A stretch of DNA of 64,000 bases from Pedobacter sp. SYP-B3415 (GTDB lineage: Bacteria > Bacteroidota > Bacteroidia > Sphingobacteriales > Sphingobacteriaceae): NCBI RefSeq assembly GCF_004138205.1, contig NZ_RXNQ01000003.1, positions 1 through 64,000 on the forward strand, in the 5' to 3' direction. A program made the translations under genes and the position numbers. A model generated the notes under the pieces. It had not been told where the DNA came from. It worked only from the letters and a program-made list of their open reading frames with translations, and did not search any database. Positions 26,945-35,498 of the stretch are shown here, piece after piece; position 1 is the stretch's first letter; the number at the start of each line of letters is the position of its first letter.

Positions 26945-28135
26945 ATGAATATTCACGAATACCAGGGAAAACAAATTCTGAAAAGTTTCGGTGTAAACGT
27001 TCAGGAAGGAATTGTTGCCGACACCGTTGAACAGGCTGTGGAAGCCGCAAGGAAAATGAAGGAAGACTACAACTCTGACTGGGTAGTGGTTAAAGCACAG
27101 ATCCATGCCGGCGGCCGCGGAAAAGGCGGTGGCGTGAAACTGGCGAAAAATCTGGATGAAGTTAAAGAAAAAGCAGGTGCCATCATCGGGATGCAGCTCA
27201 TTACGCCGCAAACCGGTCCGGAAGGCAAAAAAGTAAATAAGGTTCTTATTGCTCAGGATGTTTATTATCCTGGTGACTCAGAGACCAAAGAGTTCTACAT
27301 GAGCGTATTGCTCGACCGCGCAAAAGGCAGAAATATCATTATGTATTCTACTGAAGGTGGAATGGATATCGAAGAAGTTGCTGAAAAAACGCCTGAACTT
27401 ATCTTCAAAGAAGAAATTGATCCTAAAGTAGGTCTGCAGGGTTTCCAGGCGCGTAAAATCGCCTTCAATCTGGGCCTGAGCGGCAATGCCTTTAAAGAAA
27501 TGGTGAAATTTGTAGCAGCTTTATATAAAGCATACGAATCTACAGATTCATCTATGTTTGAGATCAATCCGGTGCTGAAAACTTCAGATGATAAGATCCT
27601 TGCTGTAGATGCGAAGGTAAATCTTGATGAAAACGGTTTGTTCCGTCATGCTGATTACGCTGCTATGCGCGATACAACTGAGGAAGATCCGATGGAAGTT
27701 GAAGCAAGTGCATCTAACCTTAACTATGTAAAACTGGACGGAAACGTTGGGTGTATGGTTAACGGTGCCGGCCTTGCCATGGCAACCATGGACATCATCA
27801 AACTTGCAGGCGGTGAGCCGGCAAACTTCCTTGATGTAGGCGGAACTGCAAACGCACAGACTGTAAAAGCCGCGTTTAACATCATTCTGAAAGATCCGAA
27901 TGTAAAAGCAATCCTCATCAATATCTTCGGTGGTATTGTACGCTGCGACCGTGTAGCGCAGGGTGTGATTGACGCATACAAAGAGCTTGGTAATGTTCCT
28001 GTGCCAATTATCTGCAGGCTTCAGGGAACCAATGCTGTCGAAGCAAAAAAACTGATTGATGAATCAGGTCTACAGGTTTATTCAGCAATCGCACTGAAAG
28101 AAGCTGCCGATCTGGTAAGTAAGGTTCTGGCTTAA
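26945..28135 (+). CDS. sucC: Succinate-CoA ligase, ADP-forming, beta subunit
   Basis: This TCA-cycle enzyme subunit couples succinyl-CoA cleavage to nucleotide triphosphate formation. The 396-residue protein starts [16 protein letters not shown], the family signature, and has the ATP-grasp loop [11 protein letters not shown] near residue 55. The succinyl-CoA synthetase signature is at [13 protein letters not shown] near residue 322. The alpha subunit gene sucD is not adjacent, since a terminator follows directly. Confidence 0.97.
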   Translation: MNIHEYQGKQILKSFGVNVQEGIVADTVEQAVEAARKMKEDYNSDWVVVKAQIHAGGRGKGGGVKLAKNLDEVKEKAGAIIGMQLITPQTGPEGKKVNKVLIAQDVYYPGDSETKEFYMSVLLDRAKGRNIIMYSTEGGMDIEEVAEKTPELIFKEEIDPKVGLQGFQARKIAFNLGLSGNAFKEMVKFVAALYKAYESTDSSMFEINPVLKTSDDKILAVDAKVNLDENGLFRHADYAAMRDTTEEDPMEVEASASNLNYVKLDGNVGCMVNGAGLAMATMDIIKLAGGEPANFLDVGGTANAQTVKAAFNIILKDPNVKAILINIFGGIVRCDRVAQGVIDAYKELGNVPVPIICRLQGTNAVEAKKLIDESGLQVYSAIALKEAADLVSKVLA

Positions 28136-28161
28136 GATATAACTGCTGCATGGCAGTAATC

Positions 28162-28195
28162 AATCCCCTGCATGTTTGCCGGGGATTTTTTTTTT
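28162..28195 (+). terminator. Intrinsic terminator of sucC
   Basis: Arms AATCCCC and GGGGATT enclose a short loop and are followed by about ten T residues, 27 nt after the sucC stop codon. Confidence 0.85.
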
Positions 28196-28292
28196 GCGCT
28201 GGTCTGCAAACGGTCGCCCCGAGTAAAAGCCGGGCATGAAGGAATTTCAATTTGATTTGGATTTATTCTAAATAAATTGAATTTTTGTAACG

Positions 28293-28652
28293 ATGGAAAA
28301 AGCATGTGTAGATCTGAATCAGCTGATTAACGTTTTCGCCGACGCCCATGGCGCCGTTTACCAATCAGACAAACTCAATTGTCTATACCTTGATTTCGGT
28401 GGCAAATTTGCCCGCTTCAGCTTTAATTCACTGCTTAAATTCAAGCAGGCGGTAGAGCGGATCGATGTTGAAGACATGCTGCTTTCCAGTCACCGTTCGG
28501 ATTACGAAGTTGTAACCTTTAATGGCTGCGAACACATCTATCTTCTGAATGCGGTTGAGATCGTTTCACTCAAATCACTCCTGCAAGGCACCTTTGTTAT
28601 GTTCAAACTGAATCATATGATCAGTGACTGCCTTTATCGTTTGGTGAGTTGA
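28293..28652 (+). CDS. Hypothetical protein, 119 aa
   Basis: I do not recognise this family. The protein is compact, soluble-looking and rich in hydrophobic strands (LNCLYLDFGGKFARFSF, EHIYLLNAVEIVSLKSLL), with no signal peptide and no metal-binding cysteine pair. Its size and pattern faintly recall small Bacteroidota proteins such as DUF6686, but the zinc cysteines of that group are missing. It is isolated: a terminator lies upstream and repeat block C begins just after its stop. Codon use looks normal, which supports a real gene. Confidence 0.55.
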   Translation: MEKACVDLNQLINVFADAHGAVYQSDKLNCLYLDFGGKFARFSFNSLLKFKQAVERIDVEDMLLSSHRSDYEVVTFNGCEHIYLLNAVEIVSLKSLLQGTFVMFKLNHMISDCLYRLVS

Positions 28653-28654
28653 AT

Positions 28655-30205
28655 TTTGGAGCTGTAGGTTTTAAGTTCTAGGTTTTAAGTTTGGGCGCAG
28701 CCCCCCCCTCACGAGACCAAAGAAAATGGAAAAAGGATGAAAGACCATGGCGCCTAACCTTTCAATGGGATTAAAGAAAAAGGAACCAAGACGAAAGACC
28801 GGTAGCCGAACCACGAGCCATGAATCATGAGCCAGGACCTGGGCACAGAGCCCCCCTCAAGAGACCAAAGAAAATGGAAAAAGGATGAAAGACCACGGCG
28901 CCTAACCCCTCACTTTGCCAAGCCCCAGCAACGTCCCCCACGCCGTCATCCCGAAGCGCGTTTACGCAATCCGTTTTTTTTGATATCGCAACGTCGAGGG
29001 ATCCCCTGCGACGAAGCAGCGGCGAACGTTCACCGGTGAGACTAAAGAAAAAAGAACCAAGACGAATGACCGGTAGCCAAACCACGAGCCAGAGAAGTTA
29101 TAAGTTGTAGGTATTAAGTTGTAAGTATTGGCGCCTAACCCCTCAATACGCCATACTGGTCGGGGGTTTTGCACGTCTCAGGACTCGAATCTCAAATCTC
29201 AAGTCTACCAAAATTCATTGGCTTCACTCCAGGCGATTCCCCCTGCGGGTCATTCAGAGCGTAGCGAAGAATCTAACTATAGATCCCGAGTCAGATCCTT
29301 CCGCCGCTCCACTCTGTCTGGATGACCTCATGAGGAGGTACGAGCCATGAATCATGAGTCAGGACCTGGGTGCAGAGCCTCCCTCACGAGACCAAAGAAA
29401 ATGGAAAAGGATGAAAGACCACGGCGCCTAACCCCTCACTTTGCCAAGCCCCAGCAACGTCCCCCACGCCGTCATCCCGAAGCGCGTTTACGCAATCCGT
29501 TTTTTTTGATATCGCAACGTCGAGGGATCCCCTGCGACGAAGCAGCGGCGAACGTTCACCGGTGAGACTAAAGAAAAAAGAACCAAGACGAATGACCGGT
29601 AGCCAAACCACGAGCCAGAGAAGTTATAAGTTGTAGGTATTAAGTTGTAAGTATTGGCGCCTAACCCCTCAATACGCCATACTGGTCGGGGGTTTTGCAC
29701 GTCTCAGGACTCGAATCTCAAATCTCAAGTCTACCAAAATTCATTGGCTTCACTCCAGGCGATTCCCCCTGCGGGTCATTCAGAGCGTAGCGAAGAATCT
29801 AACTATAGATCCCGAGTCAGATCCTTCCGCCGCTCCACTCTGTCTGGATGACCTCATGAGGAGGCACGAGCCATGAATCATGAGCCAGGACCTGGGTGCA
29901 GAGCCTCCCTCACGAGACCAAAGAAAATGGAAAAAGGATGAAAGACAACGGCGCCTAACCTCTCAATGAGATTAAAGAAAAAAGAACCAGGACGAACGAC
30001 CACGGCGCACCGCTCAATACGCCTTACCTGCCGAGGGGTCTTGCGTGTCTCATGACTCAAATCTAAAATCTCATATCTACGGTTTGCTCCGCGTCTAAAT
30101 ACGAACTACGAATACCTATATACTATTAAAATCTCAAGACTCATATCTCATATCTAGCAATTATGCTGTCTAAATACCAACTACGAATACCTACATACGC
30201 TATCT
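28655..30205. repeat. Intergenic mosaic repeat block C
   Basis: About 1.55 kb of non-coding mosaic lies between the 119-aa gene and ferritin. Modules seen in blocks A and B recur here: aagttgtaagta tracts, the gagccatgaatcatgagcc phrase (about 28815, 29342 and 29868), cores at 28917-29040 and 29443-29566, and gcgtagcgaagaatc segments. It ends with ctacgaatacctatatac phrases near 30105 and 30180. The middle is a tandem duplication. Open frames of 60-90 codons are duplicated with it and follow the repeat, not a gene. Confidence 0.85.
28814..29960 (+). repeat. Near-identical 526-bp tandem duplication (2.2 copies) inside block C
   Basis: Copy 1 spans 28814-29340 and copy 2 spans 29341-29866. A partial third copy starts at 29867 and diverges near 29955. 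The offset is 526 bp through most of the unit and 527 bp at its left end, because of one A added in an A-run of copy 1. Only a few substitutions separate copies 1 and 2, so the duplication is recent or is kept uniform by recombination. Confidence 0.9.
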
Positions 30206-30409
30206 GTTTCAATTCCCCCATTCCAACCAAACCACCGGGCGCTTTAATTGTTATCACTCTGGATGCAGTACAGCAAGCGTAATTTCATGTTATTTAAACT
30301 GAATATAAATACTTGCTTTTCACTTACTTAGATTAATTTCATATAGCAAATAAATTTCAGTATCAGCAGTATTGCATCTTATCTTTGTTTAACAGAAAAA
30401 GGAAAAGAA
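30206..30409. other. Leader region of ferritin
   Basis: The sequence changes from the repeat mosaic to a normal AT-rich promoter region. Apart from the -7 box at 30380-30387 I see no further signal, and no iron-box (Fur) palindrome was recognised. Confidence 0.4.
30380..30387 (+). promoter_or_regulatory. Promoter -7 box of the ferritin gene
   Basis: TATCTTTG fits TAnnTTTG and ends 22 nt before the ATG. The A/G-rich tract aaaaaggaaaag between them may act as the ribosome-binding region. Confidence 0.6.
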
Positions 30410-30940
30410 ATGAAAGATTTAATGCGTATCAAATGTCTGCTTTCAACAGAAGTTGAAGCACTTTTGAATCAACAGATAAAAAAAGAAGCCCATTCATCCG
30501 CACTTTACCTGGCCATGGCATCATGGTGTAATCAAAACGGTTTTGACGGCTCAGCTGACTATTTCATGAAGCAGTCTGATGAGGAGCGCGAGCATCAGCT
30601 TAAATTGTTCAAGTATCTTCTGGACATGGGTGCCAATGCCATCTCTCCTGAAGTATTGGGCATTAAAAGCGACTTCGGCGGCTTCCGCGAAGTTTTTGAA
30701 GAGGCACTTGAGCAGGAAATCGCTATCACCCAGAGCTTTAAAAATATCGTTGCCAGATGTCATAAGGAACAGGACTTTGTTACCATTGAATTCCTGAACT
30801 GGTTCCTGAAAGAACAGCGCGAAGAAGAGTATAAAGCGCGCCGTGCACTCGAACTTTTCGAAGTGATTGGCGAGGAAGGTACAGGCAGATGGCATATCGA
30901 CAAAAATGTCGGCAAAATCGAGTACACCTCAGAAGCATAA
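30410..30940 (+). CDS. ftnA: Ferritin (non-heme iron storage protein)
   Basis: This 24-subunit cage protein oxidises Fe(II) and stores it as ferric mineral. The 176-residue protein is a four-helix bundle with ferroxidase ligands visible in KKEAHSSALYLAMASW (helix A) and SDEEREHQLKLF (helix B, the ExxH pair), and further Glu residues in helices C and D (FEEALEQEIAI, EEYKARRALELFE). No heme-binding methionine as in bacterioferritin is evident. It is a single gene followed by three terminator-like hairpins. Confidence 0.92.
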   Translation: MKDLMRIKCLLSTEVEALLNQQIKKEAHSSALYLAMASWCNQNGFDGSADYFMKQSDEEREHQLKLFKYLLDMGANAISPEVLGIKSDFGGFREVFEEALEQEIAITQSFKNIVARCHKEQDFVTIEFLNWFLKEQREEEYKARRALELFEVIGEEGTGRWHIDKNVGKIEYTSEA

Positions 30941-30964
30941 GCACCACAACAAAACAAATACGAG

Positions 30965-30993
30965 AGGTCTCCCTTAAAAGGAGACCTTTTTTT
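30965..30993 (+). terminator. Terminator 1 downstream of ferritin
   Basis: Arms AGGTCTCC (30965-30972) and GGAGACCT (30980-30987) are followed by seven T residues, 25 nt after the ferritin stop codon. Confidence 0.85.
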
Positions 30994-31003
30994 ACACCTA
31001 AAC

Positions 31004-31035
31004 GAAAAAAACTCAGGATGTACTCCTGAGTTTTG
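31004..31035. terminator. Bidirectional terminator 2 downstream of ferritin
   Basis: Arms ACTCAGGA (31011-31018) and TCCTGAGT (31024-31031) have A-rich sequence on the left and TTTT on the right, so the hairpin could work in both directions. Confidence 0.65.
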
Positions 31036-31078
31036 GTTGTTTGTTTAGTTTATGTTGATGAATAATAAGTCATTTTAG

Positions 31079-31109
31079 AAAAAAGCTCCGAGAACCGGAG
31101 CTTTTTTTC
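31079..31109. terminator. Bidirectional terminator 3 downstream of ferritin
   Basis: AGCTCCG (31084-31090) pairs with CGGAGCT (31096-31102). It is flanked by an A-run and followed by seven T residues. Confidence 0.75.
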
Positions 31110-31545
31110 AAACCAAATATATAATAATAATTAACGAGCATTACAAAAGTACACATTTACTTATAAATTCCAAATAAAACCTGACTTTTTTTAAATTTTC
31201 TATACGTAAACAAGACTTAATACCATAAAAAAGCTAGAATTACAGTTTAAATAGCGATTGAAACCAACAATAAATTCAATTTTTCGATGTTTTTATTCAA
31301 ATATATACCTGTAATAAGCTATTGTTTTGTGAAATACAGCATAGTATCCACTTTTTCAACCGAAAAATCAGCTATAACCAACAAATTCAGTCACAAACAG
31401 CAGAAATTATATCGCATTTTTATTGAAAAGAACAGAATTCAAGTGATAATTTCTGATAGCTCCACATCTATCGTGCTACTTAAAAAATAAACCTGCGGCG
31501 ATTTTACGAACCAAATTTCCAATTGCATATGACCGATTTTCGCTG
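31110..31545. other. Very AT-rich spacer between ferritin and asnS
   Basis: This 430-bp stretch is far richer in A/T than the rest of the window. A 67-codon frame (31287-31490) exists, but it has AT-driven codon use and no clear ribosome-binding or promoter sequence, so I do not call it a gene. No RNA gene is recognised. Confidence 0.5.
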
Positions 31546-31562
31546 GTGTACAACAAAATGCG

Positions 31563-31570
31563 TATTTTTG
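31563..31570 (+). promoter_or_regulatory. Promoter -7 box of asnS
   Basis: TATTTTTG fits TAnnTTTG. It lies 23 nt upstream of the ATG at 31594 and rules out the longer frame starting at 31546. Confidence 0.6.
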
Positions 31571-31593
31571 CCCACCTAAAAATCGCACACACC

Positions 31594-33042
31594 ATGATTA
31601 AAAGACAGCAGATCAAAGAAGTATTTAAGGAAACGGCCTATGGGAAAGAGGTTCGTGTAATGGGCTGGGTAAAAACCTTCAGAAATAATCAGTTCATTGC
31701 TTTAAATGACGGATCTTGCATGGCTAATCTTCAGGTTGTGGTCGATTTCGCGAACACTGACGAAAGTCTTCTGAAAAGGATTACTACCGGGGCTGCAATA
31801 GCTGCTACCGGTAAAATCGTCGAATCGTTAGGCAAAGGTCAGTCTGTAGAAGTTAAAGCAACGGAGATTGAAATCCTCGGCGACAGCGATCCGGAAAAAT
31901 ATCCGTTGCAGCCAAAAAAGCATAGTCTGGAATTTCTGAGGGAAATCGCGCACCTCCGCTTCCGGACCAATACCTTCAATGCAGTATTTAAGGTCAGGCA
32001 TGCCCTTGCTTTCGCGGTTCACCAGTTTTTTAATGACCGTGGTTTTGTATATATGCATACCCCTGTAATTACAGCATCTGATGCTGAAGGCGCGGGTGAG
32101 ATGTTTAAGGTTACTACCCTGGACCTGAACGAAACACCCCGGAAAGAAGATGGTTCGATCGATTTTTCTCAGGACTTCTTCGGCCGGGCAACAAACCTTA
32201 CAGTTTCGGGACAGCTTGAGGGTGAACTGGCAGCTATGGCTTTCGGACAGATCTATACATTTGGACCAACTTTCCGCGCAGAAAACTCAAACACCACACG
32301 TCACCTGGCAGAATTCTGGATGATTGAGCCTGAGGTAGCTTTCTTTGACCTGGAAGATAACATGCAACTGGCAGAAGACATGCTTAAGTATGTAATCTCA
32401 TACGCGCTTGAGCATTGTAAGGAAGAACTTGAATTCCTGAACGGCCGGCTGCTGGAAGAGGAAAAGAACAAACCGCAGCAGGAACGCAGCGAACTTGCGC
32501 TGATAGACAAACTTAGCTTTTGCCTGGGTAACGACTTTGTAAGGCTGACATATACAGAAGCGATTGACATCCTGCGCAATTCAAAACCAAACCAGAAAAA
32601 ACAATTCAAATATCTGATTGAAGGCTGGGGTGCAGACCTGCAGTCAGAGCATGAACGTTACCTGGTAGAAAAACACTTCAAAAAGCCGGTTATCCTGACT
32701 GATTATCCGGCAGATATTAAAGCATTCTACATGCGCCAGAATGAGGTTGACAGCGAAGGGCGCCGTACGGTCCGCGCAATGGACATCCTGTTTCCGGGCA
32801 TCGGTGAAATTGTAGGCGGTTCGCAGCGTGAAGAGCGGCTTGACCGCTTAACAGATCGCATGAAAGCCATGCATATTCCTGAAGAAGAACTGTGGTGGTA
32901 CCTGGATACCCGCCGCTTTGGTTCTGCTCCGCATGCAGGCTTCGGACTCGGATTTGAGCGGCTGGTTCTTTTTGTAACCGGTATGACGAATATCCGCGAC
33001 GTAATTGCATTCCCGCGTTTTCCAAAAAGCGCTGAGTTTTAG
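31594..33042 (+). CDS. asnS: Asparagine-tRNA ligase
   Basis: This class IIb aminoacyl-tRNA synthetase charges tRNA-Asn. The 482-residue protein has an N-terminal OB-fold anticodon-binding domain ([18 protein letters not shown] near residue 17). Its class II catalytic core has motif 2 [20 protein letters not shown], whose NTTRHL marks AsnRS rather than AspRS, and motif 3 [15 protein letters not shown] near the C-terminus. An insertion of about 60 residues in the catalytic domain (near residues 280-320) is typical of bacterial AsnRS. The gene converges with the flavoprotein gene, leaving 19 nt between stops. Confidence 0.96.
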   Translation: MIKRQQIKEVFKETAYGKEVRVMGWVKTFRNNQFIALNDGSCMANLQVVVDFANTDESLLKRITTGAAIAATGKIVESLGKGQSVEVKATEIEILGDSDPEKYPLQPKKHSLEFLREIAHLRFRTNTFNAVFKVRHALAFAVHQFFNDRGFVYMHTPVITASDAEGAGEMFKVTTLDLNETPRKEDGSIDFSQDFFGRATNLTVSGQLEGELAAMAFGQIYTFGPTFRAENSNTTRHLAEFWMIEPEVAFFDLEDNMQLAEDMLKYVISYALEHCKEELEFLNGRLLEEEKNKPQQERSELALIDKLSFCLGNDFVRLTYTEAIDILRNSKPNQKKQFKYLIEGWGADLQSEHERYLVEKHFKKPVILTDYPADIKAFYMRQNEVDSEGRRTVRAMDILFPGIGEIVGGSQREERLDRLTDRMKAMHIPEEELWWYLDTRRFGSAPHAGFGLGFERLVLFVTGMTNIRDVIAFPRFPKSAEF

Positions 33043-33061
33043 GGGATTCCCAACCGGTCGA

Positions 33062-34729
33062 TTAATGGTGCACGTCACTGTTGTGGGGTGCATCAAAAAG
33101 CGAATTGGCATGAGCGTAGTCGACCATAGACACTTTATAATCGGTAGGTGCAAAGCTGTCTGCCGAACTTAACGCCATGCCAAGCTCGAAGCGCGCCGGA
33201 TAAGGCGACTGCAGCAAACTTCCTTCAGGAATATAGGGAAAACTTTCCATGTAAGACTGCATCAGATTCTGTGATATGCGGCGGTTTATATACGCTCGCG
33301 TCAGCTGTGCCGGTTCGCGCAGGCCGGCTGCGCCAAGCAATTCAACAGCACTCGCAACGGTAAGACTGTGGAAATTCGCCACGCGCACGGTTTTATCCTC
33401 AACAACAAGCCCTTTCATCAGGCTCGGGTCCTGGGTAGCCACGCCCGTTGGACAAGTGTTACTGTTGCACTCCAGTGCCTGGATGCAGCCGAGCGCAAAC
33501 ATCATTCCCCGCGCCGAGTTACACAGGTCGGCACCAAGTGCAATATTTTTTATCAGGTCAAAGCCGGAAGAAACCTTTCCAGAAGCAATAATCCGGATAT
33601 GTTTTTTTAGTCCGAAACCGGTCAGCACATCATATACAAATGCAACCGCATCGCGCAGCGGCATACCAACTGAATTCGAAAATTCGAGCGGAGCTGCGCC
33701 AGTGCCCCCCTCTCCCCCGTCGACGGTTATAAAGTCAGCATAAATCCCGGTTTTAACCATCGCTTTACAGATGGCGAAAAACTCGCTTTTGCGCCCGATG
33801 CATAGCTTAAATCCAACCGGCTTTCCGCCGCTTAACTTGCGCAAAGTCTGCAGAAAGGCCAGCAATTCAGGCGGCGTGCGGAACGCCGAATGCCCCGGGG
33901 GCGACAAAACGTCTTTCCCTTCAGGTACAAGCCGGATCCGGGCTACTTCGGGTGTTACCTTCCGTGCCGGCAGCATTCCGCCGTGCCCAGGTTTGGCCCC
34001 CTGAGAAAGTTTGATCTCGATCATCTTTACCTGATCGCGCTGTGCACGTTCGGCAAACGCATCAAAATTAAAGGTTCCGTCGGCATTACGACAACCAAAA
34101 TAACCGGTTCCAATCTGCCAGATCAGGTCGCCGCCAGGTTTCATGTGGTAATCGCTGATCCCGCCTTCGCCGGTATTGTGCGCAAAATTACCCAGCTTTG
34201 CACCGCCGTTAAGCGCCAGAATCGCATTTTGACTGAGCGAACCAAAACTCATTGCAGATATATTATAGATACTGGCAGAATAAGGCAGGGTACACTCCGG
34301 ACCTCCAATCAGCACGCGCGGATCTCCATTTAATTCATGATGACTAATTGCAGCAATGCTGTGGCTTAACCATTCATAACCATTGTCGTATACATTCAGC
34401 TGCGTTCCGAAAGGTATGGTGTCATTTTCTTTCTTTGCCCGCTGATAGATCAGCGAACGACTTAATCGGTTGTAAGGCGTTCCGTTCACATCACTTTCTA
34501 CAAAATACTGGTAAACTTTCGGACGCAGGTCTTCCATGAAATACCTCATCCGTCCCACTATGGGAAAGTTTCTGACAATGCTATGCTTTGGCTGATACAG
34601 GTCATAAATACCAAGCAGCACGATCGGACCGATAAAAATAAAGGCCCAGTAAAATGGCGGCCATGCCAGGCTGATCATCACGGTGGCGGTCACCAGGAAC
34701 GCGGCGATCGCTATAAACGCTTTTCTCAT
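33062..34729 (-). CDS. Membrane-anchored FMN-binding glutamate synthase-like protein
   Basis: The 555-residue protein has two N-terminal transmembrane helices (residues 1-45), then a domain homologous to the FMN/glutamate synthase core (GltB type). Visible motifs are GGISDYHMKPGGDLIWQIGTGYFGCR, the FMN-binding block DFITVDGGEGGTGAAP, and the cysteine cluster CNSNTCPTGVAT. It lacks the glutamine amidotransferase domain, so ammonia-dependent or unrelated oxidoreductase activity is possible. The start at 34729 (MRKAF) is favoured because TAATTTTTG lies just upstream of it. Confidence 0.83.
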   Translation of the reverse strand: MRKAFIAIAAFLVTATVMISLAWPPFYWAFIFIGPIVLLGIYDLYQPKHSIVRNFPIVGRMRYFMEDLRPKVYQYFVESDVNGTPYNRLSRSLIYQRAKKENDTIPFGTQLNVYDNGYEWLSHSIAAISHHELNGDPRVLIGGPECTLPYSASIYNISAMSFGSLSQNAILALNGGAKLGNFAHNTGEGGISDYHMKPGGDLIWQIGTGYFGCRNADGTFNFDAFAERAQRDQVKMIEIKLSQGAKPGHGGMLPARKVTPEVARIRLVPEGKDVLSPPGHSAFRTPPELLAFLQTLRKLSGGKPVGFKLCIGRKSEFFAICKAMVKTGIYADFITVDGGEGGTGAAPLEFSNSVGMPLRDAVAFVYDVLTGFGLKKHIRIIASGKVSSGFDLIKNIALGADLCNSARGMMFALGCIQALECNSNTCPTGVATQDPSLMKGLVVEDKTVRVANFHSLTVASAVELLGAAGLREPAQLTRAYINRRISQNLMQSYMESFPYIPEGSLLQSPYPARFELGMALSSADSFAPTDYKVSMVDYAHANSLFDAPHNSDVHH

Positions 34730-34806
34730 TGTGCAAAAATTAACCATTTCAGGTCGCATATGCAAAACATGACCTGCCATGGCACAATTTTAGGTACCTT
34801 TACAGT

Positions 34807-35427
34807 ATGCTAATAAAGATCTATCCTGAAAATCCGAACGCAAAAAGTATTGACCAGGCAGTTGAGATATTACGAAAAGGTGGTCTGATCATTTATCCTA
34901 CCGATACGGTTTACGGTTTGGGATGTGACATCCGGAACCAGCGGGCCATTGAGAAGATCTGCCGTATCAGGGGTCTGAAGCCGGAGAAAGCCAACCTTTC
35001 CTTTATCTGTTATGACCTGAGTCACATTGCTGATTATATCAAACCAATCGATAATGCAACTTACCGCGTGCTGAAAAAGGCCTTACCCGGTCCGTTTACA
35101 TTTATCTTTAATGCAAATAACAACGTACCGAAGCTGCTGAGCTCGAATAAAAAGACGGTAGGTATCCGTGTTCCTGATAATAATATTGCCAGGGAAATTG
35201 TTCGTACCCTGGGAAATCCGATTCTTTCAACTTCTATAAAAGACGATGATGAACTGATCGAGTATTCGACTGATCCTGAATTGATTCATGAAAAATATGC
35301 CGACCAGGTTGACCTGGTGATCGACGGGGGATTTGGCGGCAACGAGGCCTCTACGGTGATCGACTGTACGACCGGCGATTTTGAAATAATCAGGGAAGGC
35401 AAAGGCGATCTTGAAGCTTACCTGTAG
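34807..35427 (+). CDS. L-threonylcarbamoyladenylate synthase family protein (Sua5/YciO/YrdC)
   Basis: The 206-residue protein has the YrdC-like fold that makes threonylcarbamoyl-AMP for the t6A37 modification of tRNA. It shows GGLIIYPTDTVYGLGCD near residue 30, KKALPGPFTFIF, and VGIRVPDN. The sequence KANLSFICYDLSHI is closer to the YciO branch than to TsaC, so tRNA modification is likely but not certain. A TACCTTTA promoter-like box lies a few nt before the start. Confidence 0.82.
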   Translation: MLIKIYPENPNAKSIDQAVEILRKGGLIIYPTDTVYGLGCDIRNQRAIEKICRIRGLKPEKANLSFICYDLSHIADYIKPIDNATYRVLKKALPGPFTFIFNANNNVPKLLSSNKKTVGIRVPDNNIAREIVRTLGNPILSTSIKDDDELIEYSTDPELIHEKYADQVDLVIDGGFGGNEASTVIDCTTGDFEIIREGKGDLEAYL

Positions 35428-35444
35428 GCAGTAAATTACATTTG

Positions 35445-35478
35445 CAAAAAAAGCCCCCGCACTTTCGCAACGGGGGCC
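35445..35478 (-). terminator. Terminator of the RND efflux operon
   Basis: GCCCCCG (35453-35459) pairs with CGGGGGC (35471-35477). Seven T residues follow on the minus strand, 20 nt beyond the stop of the outer-membrane gene. It also lies 18 nt after the converging Sua5-like gene. Confidence 0.8.
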
Positions 35479-35498
35479 CGAAATCTGAAATTAAATCA

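Noticed and set aside
28825..30060. Duplicated 60-86 codon frames in block C
   Set aside because: They are copied with the 526-bp duplication and run through the repeat core in several frames and strands.
31287..31490. 67-codon frame in the AT-rich region upstream of asnS
   Set aside because: Codon use is explained by AT content; no ribosome-binding site, promoter or recognisable domain.
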